DNA of 64,000 nt from a virus. A model generated the notes under the pieces. It saw only the letters and a program-made list of their open reading frames with translations, searched no databases and had not been told where the DNA came from. The stretch covers positions 62,001 through 126,000 of IMG/VR virus record IMGVR_UViG_3300021598_001001; one strand, 5' to 3'. The position numbers and the translations under genes are program-made. Of this stretch, positions 37,664-46,400 are shown in pieces. How positions within the stretch are numbered: the stretch's first letter is position 1; each line of letters begins with the position of its first letter.

Positions 37664-37692
37664 TTGACATAAGCTCTCTGAGGCCTTATAAT
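37664..37692 (+). promoter_or_regulatory. Perfect-consensus sigma70 promoter beside the DnaA boxes
   Basis: TTGACA (37664-37669), 17 nt, TATAAT (37687-37692). No ORF follows for about 190 nt; the transcript would contain the stems CTTAAG/CTTAAG and GGCTT/AAGCC near 37728-37763. It might make a regulatory RNA or a replication primer. Confidence 0.75.
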
Positions 37693-37810
37693 AACTCTGT
37701 GGGAGTGCATAAAGGGGCTGAGTGCTTAAGCTCTTTGAGCCGGCTTAAGTAAAGCTCAAGCCACAAAGACTCATGAGCCTACCATAGAACCTTGACAACT
37801 GAGATACACA

Positions 37811-37882
37811 ATGGACACTTATCTAACTGGCCACAGAATGTGCCAGAGGGAGCCAGATCCCGTATATTAGCCATGTTGAGAG
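37811..37882 (+). promoter_or_regulatory. Regulatory cassette type 1, copy L
   Basis: CTGGCC, 8 nt, TGCCAG, 16 nt, TATATT (37863-37868), AGCCATGTTGAGAGG. CTGGC/GCCAG form a stem between the first two boxes. Heads the frameshifted gene at 37891. Confidence 0.72.
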
Positions 37883-37890
37883 GAACACAC

Positions 37891-38126
37891 ATGAGCCCAC
37901 TCAAGCTACCTACAACGGTTATGCTAACTATGAGACCTGGAATGCTGCTCTGTGGATTGGCAATGAGTACAGTCTGTATAAGATTGCTCTTCGTTGTGAA
38001 GATTATGCCGAGTTCCAAGAGCTTATGATTGATCACTACGGTATGAGCTGCACCCCTGATGGTGTACTCTGGAACGACTCTGAGCTTAACCACGATGAGC
38101 TCGACGAAGTGATCAAAGAACTCTGA
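37891..38126 (+). pseudogene. Frameshifted NYETWN-family gene
   Basis: After the expected ATG (37891, 8 nt past the GAGAGG of the cassette), the right protein is in another frame: YNGYANYETWNAALWIGNE is a clear match to the widespread small phage family beginning NYETWNVALW. It continues to a TGA at 38124-38126, with no start codon of its own. One extra C in the CCC run at 37896-37898 would restore ATG-AGC-CCC-ACT-CAA into that frame. Either a homopolymer sequencing error or a recent loss. Confidence 0.7.
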
Positions 38127-38164
38127 GCTTCGTCTATTCTAACCGTTCACCACACACTAACACC

Positions 38165-38410
38165 ATGAGCACCATTAACGTCGCAACCGCTACCAAACTC
38201 GACCTGCTGATTGCTGATACTCAAGGGCAGATTAAGTACACCGTGCTCCCCACCCGTAAGGCTCGGAAATCTGAACTGCTCATGAGCCGCACGAATGGCG
38301 TCCGCACCAACACTAACCGTAAGGGTCAGGCATACAGCGGACATGCCACACATGCACAGAATGCTGTGATGGAGGGCAATGCTGCTGCGTATTTCAAGAC
38401 CAGCGGCTGA
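38165..38410 (+). CDS. Small basic protein
   Basis: 81 residues: VATATKLDLLIADTQGQIKY, then TNRKGQAYSGHATHAQNAV. Basic middle part (TRKARKSELLMSR). It may bind nucleic acid and lies next to the candidate origin. Not recognised. Confidence 0.6.
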   Translation: MSTINVATATKLDLLIADTQGQIKYTVLPTRKARKSELLMSRTNGVRTNTNRKGQAYSGHATHAQNAVMEGNAAAYFKTSG

Positions 38411-38703
38411 TGGGGTAGAGTGTGCGTCCCCTCTGAGGCTTATGAGCACTTGGAGGGGACACGAATACAGGGTAGACGAGCAGCGGTGTTCGTGATCTTA
38501 TGAGCACTTTGAGCAGTTGTTTATGCGCCCGTTTGTTATAGCGCGGGGCGCGGTGGCCCCCTATTTCAAAAAACGCTCACTACCCTAATCTATAACGACC
38601 CCAAAAAGCGCTCATAAAGCTTCACACGACTCAAAATTTTTTTCGCCAGCCAAAAACACTCAAAACCCCCTTTCATAAATTCTTAGAGATACTTTGAGTA
38701 ATC
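38411..38703. other. Non-coding region with GC-rich inverted repeats
   Basis: No ORF of coding character. GTCCCCTC/GAGGGGAC (38426-38460) is a perfect stem enclosing CTTATGAGCACT. GGGGC...GGCCCC near 38543-38560 is a second GC stem, followed by an AT-rich stretch (ATTTTTTT near 38636). It marks the change from GC-richer to AT-rich sequence. Confidence 0.5.
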
Positions 38704-38835
38704 ATGAAAAGTCCCCTTCGATATCTTTATGAGAATGTGTATGGTACAGATATTACAATTGTTGATGAATGTACATATATCTTGATCTGTATTCAAGAGT
38801 GTGTTAGAATCTTATGGTCTAAAAAGACGAAATGA
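38704..38835 (+). CDS. Small hypothetical protein
   Basis: 43 residues: KSPLRYLYENVYGTDITIVD, then ECTYILICIQECVRILW, a hydrophobic helix with three Cys. Function unknown. Confidence 0.5.
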   Translation: MKSPLRYLYENVYGTDITIVDECTYILICIQECVRILWSKKTK

Positions 38836-38868
38836 ATATATAATGTTTGAGATGAACATTCAGAATAC

Positions 38869-39018
38869 ATGGAATTACAAATAGATCACTACGAAAAGGA
38901 TTTACTTATTGATTGTATTCAACATCGTTTGGATACTGATAAGATTTTAATTATCAATGATTCTCTAAAGTCTGAGATTGAGGACCTGCTTGCAAAAGTA
39001 GAAGAGGAGTGTGTATAA
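38869..39018 (+). CDS. Small acidic helical protein
   Basis: 49 residues: YEKDLLIDCIQHRLDTDKIL, SEIEDLLAKVEEECV. Overlaps the next GTG start. Function unknown. Confidence 0.55.
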   Translation: MELQIDHYEKDLLIDCIQHRLDTDKILIINDSLKSEIEDLLAKVEEECV

Positions 39019-39172
39019 TATACTTGTAGATGGTTATGTAATTGCACAGAATGTTTCGAAGTGTGATTTGAAACATAAGGTGGAGATCATCAGAGCATAC
39101 TGTAATCTTGAAGAAGATCTCAGATTTGCTAAGGTTACATACGTTCTAAATAATCCAGAAACCATTGCATGA
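39011..39172 (+). CDS. Small hypothetical protein (GTG start)
   Basis: 53 residues from a GTG inside the previous gene: YNILVDGYVIAQNVSKCDLK, EDLRFAKVTYVLNNPE. The frame is clean and ends before the glycosyltransferase leader. Function unknown. Confidence 0.5.
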   Translation: MYNILVDGYVIAQNVSKCDLKHKVEIIRAYCNLEEDLRFAKVTYVLNNPETIA

Positions 39173-39216
39173 ATTGATTTGTAGTGGTAGAATAATTACG
39201 TCGCAATTCTAGTTTT

Positions 39217-39969
39217 ATGTCAAAAGGATTTACAATTAAAGCAAACGCTCCGACTCCAAAGAAAAACGAGGATGATTTTGATATTGAAGCCGCGAAGGAA
39301 ATGATTCGTGGTAAATCGATTATCTTCTGTCTTCCTGGACGTGGATGTTCATATATTTTTCTGAAGAATTTCGTACAGTTGTGTTTTGATCTTGTGCAGT
39401 CTGGTGCAAGTATTCAAATTTCACAGGACTATTCTTCCATGGTTAACTTTGCACGTTGCAAAGTACTAGGTGCAAATGTTCTTCGTGGACCAAAGCAGAT
39501 TCCTTGGGATGGAAGACTGCAGTATGATTATCAACTGTGGATTGATAATGACATTGTATTCAACACTGAGGCATTCTATCGTCTTGTAGCAATGGATCGT
39601 GACATTGCGGCTGGTTGGTACATGACTGAAGATGGTCAGACTACTTCAGTTGCTCATTGGCTTGAGGAAGATGACTTCAAGAAGAATGGTGGAGTCATGA
39701 ATCATGAGACTGGTGATACGATGAGTAAGCGTCGTAAGCCATTCACAGTAGACTACACTGGTTTTGGTTGGGTATTGATTAAGAAGGGTGTATTTGAGTC
39801 TCTAGAGTATCCTTGGTTCGCTCCGAAGATGCAAGTGTTTGACTCTGGAGAAGTTCAGGATATGTGTGGAGAAGACGTATCCTTCTGTCTTGATGCAAAG
39901 GCAGCGGGCTTTGAGATCTGGTGCGATCCTAAGATTCGCGTTGGACACGAGAAGACTCGTATTATCTGA
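39217..39969 (+). CDS. Glycosyltransferase-like (GT-A) protein
   Basis: 250 residues. The metal-binding DxD-type motif is in LWIDNDIVF (about residue 110). GFGWVLIKKGVFE and GEDVSFCLDAKAAGFEIWCD (about 218) give the acceptor-side and ED motifs of GT-A folds, and VGHEK follows. Similar proteins are typical of T4-like cyanophages and may glycosylate virion or host surface components. Substrate unknown. It starts the AT-rich right-hand block. Confidence 0.78.
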   Translation: MSKGFTIKANAPTPKKNEDDFDIEAAKEMIRGKSIIFCLPGRGCSYIFLKNFVQLCFDLVQSGASIQISQDYSSMVNFARCKVLGANVLRGPKQIPWDGRLQYDYQLWIDNDIVFNTEAFYRLVAMDRDIAAGWYMTEDGQTTSVAHWLEEDDFKKNGGVMNHETGDTMSKRRKPFTVDYTGFGWVLIKKGVFESLEYPWFAPKMQVFDSGEVQDMCGEDVSFCLDAKAAGFEIWCDPKIRVGHEKTRII

Positions 39970-39975
39970 TCTTCG

Positions 39976-40003
39976 GCGCGTTAAAAAATCAATTTTTGGC
40001 GCG
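39976..40003 (+). terminator. Hairpin, possible terminator
   Basis: GGCGCG...CGCG arms around AAAAAATCAATTTTT just after the glycosyltransferase stop. A long A/T stem with T-run could end transcription; the U-tract lies inside the stem, so this is only a candidate. Confidence 0.45.
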
Positions 40004-40031
40004 TATGTAAAACAATTGTGAGGTATTCAAA

Positions 40032-40178
40032 ATGGCAACAAAAAAATCATCGTCTAACAAGGTAGTCATTGAATCGACACCTAAGAAAAGTCGTCAAGGA
40101 ACTGGAAAGCATACTAAATATGCTGCCACCAGTCGAAATGGGGCACGTAAACGTTACCGTGGTCAAGGGAAAGGTTGA
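40032..40178 (+). CDS. Small basic protein, RKRYRGQG type
   Basis: 48 residues, very basic: TGKHTKYAATSRNGARKRY, ending RGQGKG. It resembles a short conserved basic protein found next to structural genes in cyanophages. Likely binds nucleic acid or another acidic partner. Function unknown. Confidence 0.68.
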   Translation: MATKKSSSNKVVIESTPKKSRQGTGKHTKYAATSRNGARKRYRGQGKG

Positions 40179-40197
40179 TATCAACCAAAGGAAAAGT

Positions 40198-40205
40198 CTA
40201 AATAA
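40198..40205 (+). promoter_or_regulatory. Late promoter motif CTAAATAA
   Basis: CTAAATAA lies 24 nt upstream of the ATG at 40229. Starts the late-type block that leads to the baseplate genes. Confidence 0.55.
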
Positions 40206-40228
40206 TTCAAATTAATCTAATTATACAG

Positions 40229-40375
40229 ATGGCTGATTCAGATCCAAAAACATCACCTAATGCGGAACCAGAAGCACCTTCTGAAGCCAATGTTTTTTCT
40301 TATGATGTTGCTTCACAAGTTAAAGCCGCTCCAGAAGTAAAGCCAAATCCAAACTCTCCCCTAGCTGCAGGTTGA
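40229..40375 (+). CDS. Small disordered Pro/Ala-rich protein
   Basis: 48 residues: SDPKTSPNAEPEAPSEANVF, QVKAAPEVKPNPNSPLAAG. Low-complexity, probably unfolded. Follows a late promoter motif; likely virion-associated or a scaffold peptide, unproven. Confidence 0.6.
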   Translation: MADSDPKTSPNAEPEAPSEANVFSYDVASQVKAAPEVKPNPNSPLAAG

Positions 40376-40376
40376 T

Positions 40377-40844
40377 ATGACCGAAAAAGAAGCGTATATT
40401 CATGAGTGGATCGCTGAAGTATCTAAACAACGTTTAGAATTAGGTGGTTTCGCCGTTTGTCCATACGCTTCTAATTCAAAAACTAGCATTGTAGAGACTC
40501 CTATCGATGACATCGTACCTGAGCCAGGTCATGATGTCATCGTTTTTATTGTAGAAAGTTTTTGGAGACCTGATCAAATTCAAAAATGGGTAGAATTTTA
40601 CAACGAAAAGTTTACCTATTACAAATTCTTTGAAGATTTGTCAACAAAAGATACTTATATCAATGGCGTAAAGACTAATAATTCAAAATATAATTTAATT
40701 TTGTGTCAATCGAAGATTAAATTAAGTAAGATTCGTAAACAATTATCAAAATCAGAGTACTATAATTACTGGAATGAGGAATATTTGAAGGAAATCCTTG
40801 GTGATGACTACGAACTAGTAAAAGAAGACGACATTTCGGGATAG
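40377..40844 (+). CDS. Conserved-looking protein, GFAVCPYA type
   Basis: 155 residues: SKQRLELGGFAVCPYASNSK near the N-terminus, VIVFIVESFWRPDQIQKWV, then a helical C-terminus. The GxxxCPYA pattern loosely recalls DUF1415-like proteins (LxLCPFA). Position between late promoter and baseplate genes suggests a late function. Not assigned. Confidence 0.7.
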   Translation: MTEKEAYIHEWIAEVSKQRLELGGFAVCPYASNSKTSIVETPIDDIVPEPGHDVIVFIVESFWRPDQIQKWVEFYNEKFTYYKFFEDLSTKDTYINGVKTNNSKYNLILCQSKIKLSKIRKQLSKSEYYNYWNEEYLKEILGDDYELVKEDDISG

Positions 40845-40847
40845 CAA

Positions 40848-40884
40848 CCCCGTAAAAAGTTCTGATTTTTACAATCAGGAGCTA
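40848..40884 (+). other. Intergenic hairpin
   Basis: CTGATT (40862-40867) and AATCAG (40873-40878) form a perfect stem around TTTAC, and CGGG/CCCG is just upstream. No clear U-tract. Confidence 0.35.
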
Positions 40885-40887
40885 AAA

Positions 40888-41127
40888 ATGTCCAATTTTC
40901 CAGTAGATAGAGACAAAAATTACATGTTTCAAACGTGGGGAACTACTAAACTCGTCACAGATTATAGTCCTCTTACAGAAAAAAAGGTTCTACAAGAGAT
41001 CGTTCATGATACTGCACCCAATCACGATCTAAAGAAACAAACTGAACTGCATGAGAAGATCCGTAATGACCAAGATTACGATGATTGGGAGTATGGAACA
41101 GAACCAACTTACGGTAAAAAGTGGTAA
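40888..41127 (+). CDS. Small late hypothetical protein
   Basis: 79 residues: DRDKNYMFQTWGTTKLVTDY, EKKVLQEIVHDTAPNH, then DYDDWEYGTEPTYGKKW. It lies directly upstream of the baseplate genes and GGAG precedes it, so it is probably a late small virion or assembly protein. Not recognised. Confidence 0.68.
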   Translation: MSNFPVDRDKNYMFQTWGTTKLVTDYSPLTEKKVLQEIVHDTAPNHDLKKQTELHEKIRNDQDYDDWEYGTEPTYGKKW

Positions 41128-41144
41128 AAAAGTCTTATAGATAT

Positions 41145-41152
41145 AATAAATA
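41145..41152 (+). promoter_or_regulatory. Late promoter motif AATAAATA for the baseplate operon
   Basis: AATAAATA 16 nt before the ATG of the gp25 gene. It is the T4-type late -10 motif. Confidence 0.6.
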
Positions 41153-41167
41153 CCCTTAGTTTAAGTA

Positions 41168-41566
41168 ATGGTAAGGATTTCTCGCAAATTCAAAGATATT
41201 AGTCTGTCATTTGTGAGAAATCCTGTGACAAATGATATTCTTGCAATTACTGATTCTGATGCGATTAAAAAATCTATCATTAATTTAGTTAGAACTAGAG
41301 TTGGTGAGAGATTTTTTAATGATTTGTTGGGTACTAATGTTGATAGTTCTATTTTTGAACTCCAAAGTCCTGAAGTTGCATACCAACTTGAACTTGAAAT
41401 TTCGACTCTATTAAAAAATTATGAGCCAAGAATAAATCAATCTACAGTTTTAGTTACATATACAGAAGAGTCGAATGATTTGAATATTAGAATTTCATAT
41501 GATATAGTTGGGTTACCAATACCAACACAAAGTATAGAATTTATTTTACAACCCACTAGAGTCTAA
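41168..41566 (+). CDS. 25: Baseplate wedge protein gp25
   Basis: 132 residues, the length of T4 gp25. It has the lysozyme-like wedge fold pattern of the gp25/TssE/GpW-like family: RKFKDISLSFVRNPVTNDIL (phage gp25 start), ALTDSDAIKKSIINLVRTRV-like helix with VGERFFNDLLG (the conserved GERxF(N)PxxG region) and SIEFILQPTRV at the end. It nucleates sheath and wedge assembly in T4. It overlaps the gp6 gene. Confidence 0.92.
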   Translation: MVRISRKFKDISLSFVRNPVTNDILAITDSDAIKKSIINLVRTRVGERFFNDLLGTNVDSSIFELQSPEVAYQLELEISTLLKNYEPRINQSTVLVTYTEESNDLNIRISYDIVGLPIPTQSIEFILQPTRV

Positions 41567-43437
41567 TGTCATTCAATCAGTTTACCAACTTAGATTTTAA
41601 TGATCTAAGAACACAAATTAAAGATTACCTTAGATCCAACAGTGATTTTACTGATTTTGATTTTGAAGGGTCTAATTTTTCTACGCTGATTGATTTACTC
41701 GCATATAATAGCTACGTTACCGCCTTTAATACAAACATGGCGGTTAATGAAGTATTTTTGGACAGTGCAACACTAAGAGAAAATATTGTTTCTCTTGCAC
41801 GTAACATTGGATATACACCAAGATCGAGAAGATCTGCAAAAGCTAGAATAAGTTTTAATGTTGACTTAACTACATCAAGTGCGGCTAGAACTTTAAAGAT
41901 TCAAGCAGGTCAAGTAGCACTTGGAGCTGTAAGAGATGGTAATTATATTTTTTCTATTCCAGAGGATGTAACAACTCCAGTTGATAATAACGGTATTGCT
42001 ACATTTGAGAACCTAGAAATCTATGAAGGGGTTTATTTAACAAGTACTTTTACAGTAGATTCATCCCAGAAAAATCAAAGATTTATTTTACCTAATGTAA
42101 ATATTGATACTACAACAATTAGGGTATCAGTAAGAAACTCAGTAACAGAACAATATACTCTTTATACTGATATTCTGAATGTTGGTCCAGATACAAGAAT
42201 GTTTCTTATTGAAGAAGTAGCTGACCAAAAATATGAAATTCGTTTTGGTGACGGTATCTTAGGAAAAAAACCTGCATCCGGTAGTGACATTATAGTGACC
42301 TACATTGTGACTAATGGTAGTTTAGGTAACAGTGCTTCTAATTTTACTTTTGCAGGGGTTCTAAGGGATAATAACCAGGCTGCAGTATCAACTGGCATCT
42401 CCCTACTCAGAACACTTTCTGCGTCCCAAAACGGCGATGAAATAGAAAGTGTAGACTCTATCAAGTACCTAGCGCCAAGAGTTTATGCATCCCAGTTCCG
42501 TGCAGTTACTGCAAATGATTTCAAAGGATTAGTTCCTTATGTATACAGTAATGTGGAATCTGTTACTGCATATGGTGGTGAAGAATTAGATCCTCCAGAA
42601 TATGGAAAAGTTTTTATTTCTATTAAACCTAGAAATGGTACTTTTCTATCGCAAATTACAAAAGAAGATATTTTAAGAAATTTAAAACAATATTCTATTG
42701 CAGGAATCAGACCAGAAATAATAGACCTTTCATATCTGTATATTGAACTTGATACTACAGTTTATTACAATGTAAACCAAGTATCAAGTGCAGATGGATT
42801 ACGCACTAAAGTATTAAATACTCTTACATCATATGCTAGATCTAGTGATGTAAATAGTTTTGGTGGAAGATTTAAATTCAGTAAAATCAATACTTTGATT
42901 GATGGAACTGATCAAGCAATCACTTCCAACATTACTAAAGTTAGAATGAGGAGAGATTTTACTCCTGCTTATAATACTTTTGCAACGTATGAAGTTTGTT
43001 TTGGTAATAGAGTTCACATCAAACGAGGCGGTTATTCAGTAAAATCTACTGGATTTACTATAAGTGGAGTTGATGAAACTCTATATATGGGGGATACCCA
43101 GATTGATGATATTAGTGGAAGAATTTTCTTCTTTAAAGTGGAAAATAATGTTCCTGTAATAATTAAAGCCAATGCTGGAACAATAAATTATAAGAGTGGA
43201 GAAATATTATTGGACGTTGTAAATATAACTGGATCTTCTCTTCAAAATGGATTTATTGAGGTTCAGGCAGTTCCAGAATCAAATGATATTATTGGATTAA
43301 AAGATCTTTACTTACAAATTGATGTTCAAAATTCTGTGGTAAATACTATAGAAGATATTATTACATCAGGTGAAAATACAGCAGCTACATTGTTTACACC
43401 GACTTCAAGTTATTTAAACGGAAAGTACACTAGATAA
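41566..43437 (+). CDS. 6: Baseplate wedge protein gp6
   Basis: 623 residues (T4 gp6 is 660). FTNLDFNDLRTQIKDYLRSN, then FTDFDFEGSNFSTLIDLLAY and NSYVTAFNTNMAVNEVFLDS form the conserved gp6/J-like start. ARNIGYTPRSRRSAKARI and QYSIAGIRPEIIDLSY follow. In T4 gp6 forms the inner iris of the baseplate with gp7. It follows gp25 with a 1-base overlap and precedes the giant gene in T4 order. Confidence 0.9.
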   Translation: MSFNQFTNLDFNDLRTQIKDYLRSNSDFTDFDFEGSNFSTLIDLLAYNSYVTAFNTNMAVNEVFLDSATLRENIVSLARNIGYTPRSRRSAKARISFNVDLTTSSAARTLKIQAGQVALGAVRDGNYIFSIPEDVTTPVDNNGIATFENLEIYEGVYLTSTFTVDSSQKNQRFILPNVNIDTTTIRVSVRNSVTEQYTLYTDILNVGPDTRMFLIEEVADQKYEIRFGDGILGKKPASGSDIIVTYIVTNGSLGNSASNFTFAGVLRDNNQAAVSTGISLLRTLSASQNGDEIESVDSIKYLAPRVYASQFRAVTANDFKGLVPYVYSNVESVTAYGGEELDPPEYGKVFISIKPRNGTFLSQITKEDILRNLKQYSIAGIRPEIIDLSYLYIELDTTVYYNVNQVSSADGLRTKVLNTLTSYARSSDVNSFGGRFKFSKINTLIDGTDQAITSNITKVRMRRDFTPAYNTFATYEVCFGNRVHIKRGGYSVKSTGFTISGVDETLYMGDTQIDDISGRIFFFKVENNVPVIIKANAGTINYKSGEILLDVVNITGSSLQNGFIEVQAVPESNDIIGLKDLYLQIDVQNSVVNTIEDIITSGENTAATLFTPTSSYLNGKYTR

Positions 43438-43438
43438 A

Positions 43439-46400
43439 ATGACAGATATCAAGAGAGTTAGAATCAACGACATCGTGGAATCTCAGATTCCAGAGTTTTT
43501 AAATGAGGAATCTCCTTTATTTAAAGTTTTTTTGAAGTCTTACTATAATTCTTTAGATCATAAGTCTGGTGCTATAGATTTAGTTGATAACATAAAGTTT
43601 TATAAAAGTGTAGAGGCTTTTAATAATAATGATTTAGTTCAGTCAACGACTTTAAATGGGTACATTTATGCGTCAGATAGTACCATTAATGTCGATAGTA
43701 CTGATTCTTGGCCAGAAAAATATGGACTATTAAAGATAGATGATGAAATTATAACTTATACTGAAAAAACTGCCACATCTTTTATCGGATGTATAAGAGG
43801 ATTTAGTGGAATAGATCAAATAAAATCCACACAAAATTCAGAGTTTTTACAATTTCAGAAAACAGAAGCAGAAGAACACGAAGATAACTCTATTGTATAT
43901 AATTTAAGTAATTTATTTTTAGTAGAATTCTTTGAAAAGTTTAAATATGAATTTGTACCTGGATTTGAATCAAGATCTTTTTCTGAAGGAATTTCCTCAG
44001 AAAATATTTTAACAAGAATTAAAGATTTTTATAGATCCAAAGGAACAAATTCATCATATGAAATTTTATTCAAAATTTTATATGGTAAAGATATTCAAAT
44101 AATTAAACCACAAGATTATACACTAGTACCTTCATCTAATAGCTATTTTGTAACAAAAAATATTTTAGTAGAAAAAATTTCTGGAGGAGATCCAACAGAA
44201 ACAAAAGGAAATTTTTTATACCAAAATCTTCCTGGTATAGGTACAGTTAGTGCTTCGATTTATAACGTAGAATATAGACCTATAGGAAATAAACTATTTT
44301 ATGAAATATCTTTAGACTCTACTTCTTTTAGTGGAGTATTTCAAGTTTCTGGTAAAACTAAAGTATTAGAATATACTCCTGCAGGTTCAAATAGTATTCT
44401 TGTAGACTCTACTATTGGATTTTCTAAATCTGGAAAACTTTTAGTAAAACCAAAAGATTCTAATTATATAGAAATTACTTACTCTGATAAGAGTAGCAAT
44501 CAATTTTTAGGAGTTAGTGGAGTTACTAAGCCTCTTGACTTTTCTTTGGATATTGTAGAAGAGAAATTTGCTTACAGTTACATTGGTGTTGGTAATACAT
44601 CTAAAGTAGATTTTAGAGTTATCAATGTAATTGATTCTATAGATTTCTCAGAAACTTCCAATTTAAAAGTAGGTGATAAGATAAGACTATCAGGTTTTGG
44701 TAAGGATATGTCTTCTAGCTATCAATTTAGTAGCTGGATATACAATGTTCCAACAAATCACAATATAAAAAATGTATCTCAGGTAGATTCCGATAAGTAT
44801 AGGATAATATTATATGATGAGGTTTCTTTTTATAAAGAACAGACTATAAAACTGGAAGATATCTTAGGAAATATTTCTGATGCTACCATTCTAGATGTAG
44901 AGTATCCAGCTGGAGATACAATTAAAAAGTATACTAATAGAATTCTAGTTCAAGTTACTGGGTCTACTTTTAATGTTTTGGATTCTAAAATATTAAAAAC
45001 TTTAATCATAAAATCTAGTCATTTTTCCAATGATTATTCATATATTAATATTATCCCATCCGGAGTACAAAATACCTATATTGATTTTAAAGAACAAAAT
45101 TTTTATGTAACTTCTACTGGTTTACCAAATTATACTATTGAGGCTTCTGATACTAAAAAAACAATCTCGGTAGTAGGAGCTTCTTCCACAAGTTTAATTT
45201 ATTGTCCAAGACATAATATACAAACTGGAGAATCTGTTTATTATGATCCAGGTACTAATTCCACTTCAGGGTTATCTACTGGATTTTATTTTGTAACTAG
45301 AGTAGATTTAGATAACATAAAATTATCTTTCAGTAAAAATGATATTTTCTCCAAGAAGTATATTACACTGAATCCATTAACTGGTAATTTAGATTTTATC
45401 TATAAATCTGGATATCAAAATAAAATCATAAAAAATCAAAAGATATTTAAAAAGTTTGATCTTACTGGTAGAAAGAAAATTTTTGATGATAAGAATAAAA
45501 GATCTACCAATAATAAACAAATAGGACTTTTATCAAATGGAGTTGAGATACTATCTCCAACATTATTTGACGAAAATATTTACTATGGAAAGTTGAGTTC
45601 AATTGAGGTAACTAATTCTGGAAAAGATTATGATGTTGTAAATGTTCCACAAATAATAATTCAAGATGAACAAGGATCTAATGCAAAAGCTCACTTAAAT
45701 TTAAGTGGTGAAGTAAAATCTATTAAAGTTATTAATCCAGGAATTGGATATCAAACAAAACCAAAAATTACTATAACTGGCGGAAATGGTAGTGGATGCG
45801 TATTAGAATCAAATTTAGTAAAGTCAAGGATTACTGTTGGTTTTAGACCAAGTATATCTGTAGATGTTGGATCAAACTCTATTACCTTTATTAATAATCA
45901 TAATCTCGTAGACGGCGAAGAAATAATTTACAATTCAAATGGAAACGCTAACATAATTGGATTAGTAGATAAATCTCATTATTTTGTTGGGGTTTCTTCT
46001 GAAAAAATTATTAAGCTATATAATACCTTCACAGATGCAGTTGATAAAACAAATGAAATAAACATAACTGGTATTAGTTCTGGTTCTCATTCTTTAGAAA
46101 CACTAAAAAATAAAAATACTATTACTAGGGTTTATGTAAAGGATCCCGGTAAAGGTTATTCTAACAGAGCAGTAAGAATTCCATCGCAATTTACAACAGG
46201 AGAAACTGTAGGTATCAACACTTTTGATTCTTACATTTTTGCGACTAAACATGGATTTAATGATGGTGAATTAGTAACATATAATCATACTGGAACTCCA
46301 ATTTCAGGATTATCGACATCAATTAATTATTATGTAAAAGTTTTAGATGCAAATAGATTTAAGTTATCTGTAGCTGGTATTGGAACTACTCTTTCCAAAG

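Larger units (their letters stand above)
37629..38508. repeat. 12-bp direct repeat CTTATGAGCACT, three copies
   Basis: CTTATGAGCACT occurs at 37629-37640, 38439-38450 and 38497-38508, all in non-coding sequence around the candidate origin. Related fragments such as GCGCTCATAAAG lie near 38610. Iteron-like, but only three perfect copies. Confidence 0.55.

Noticed and set aside
37792-38028. 78-residue + strand ORF crossing cassette L
   Set aside because: It runs through the promoter cassette, and the conserved NYETWN protein lies in a different frame of the same DNA.
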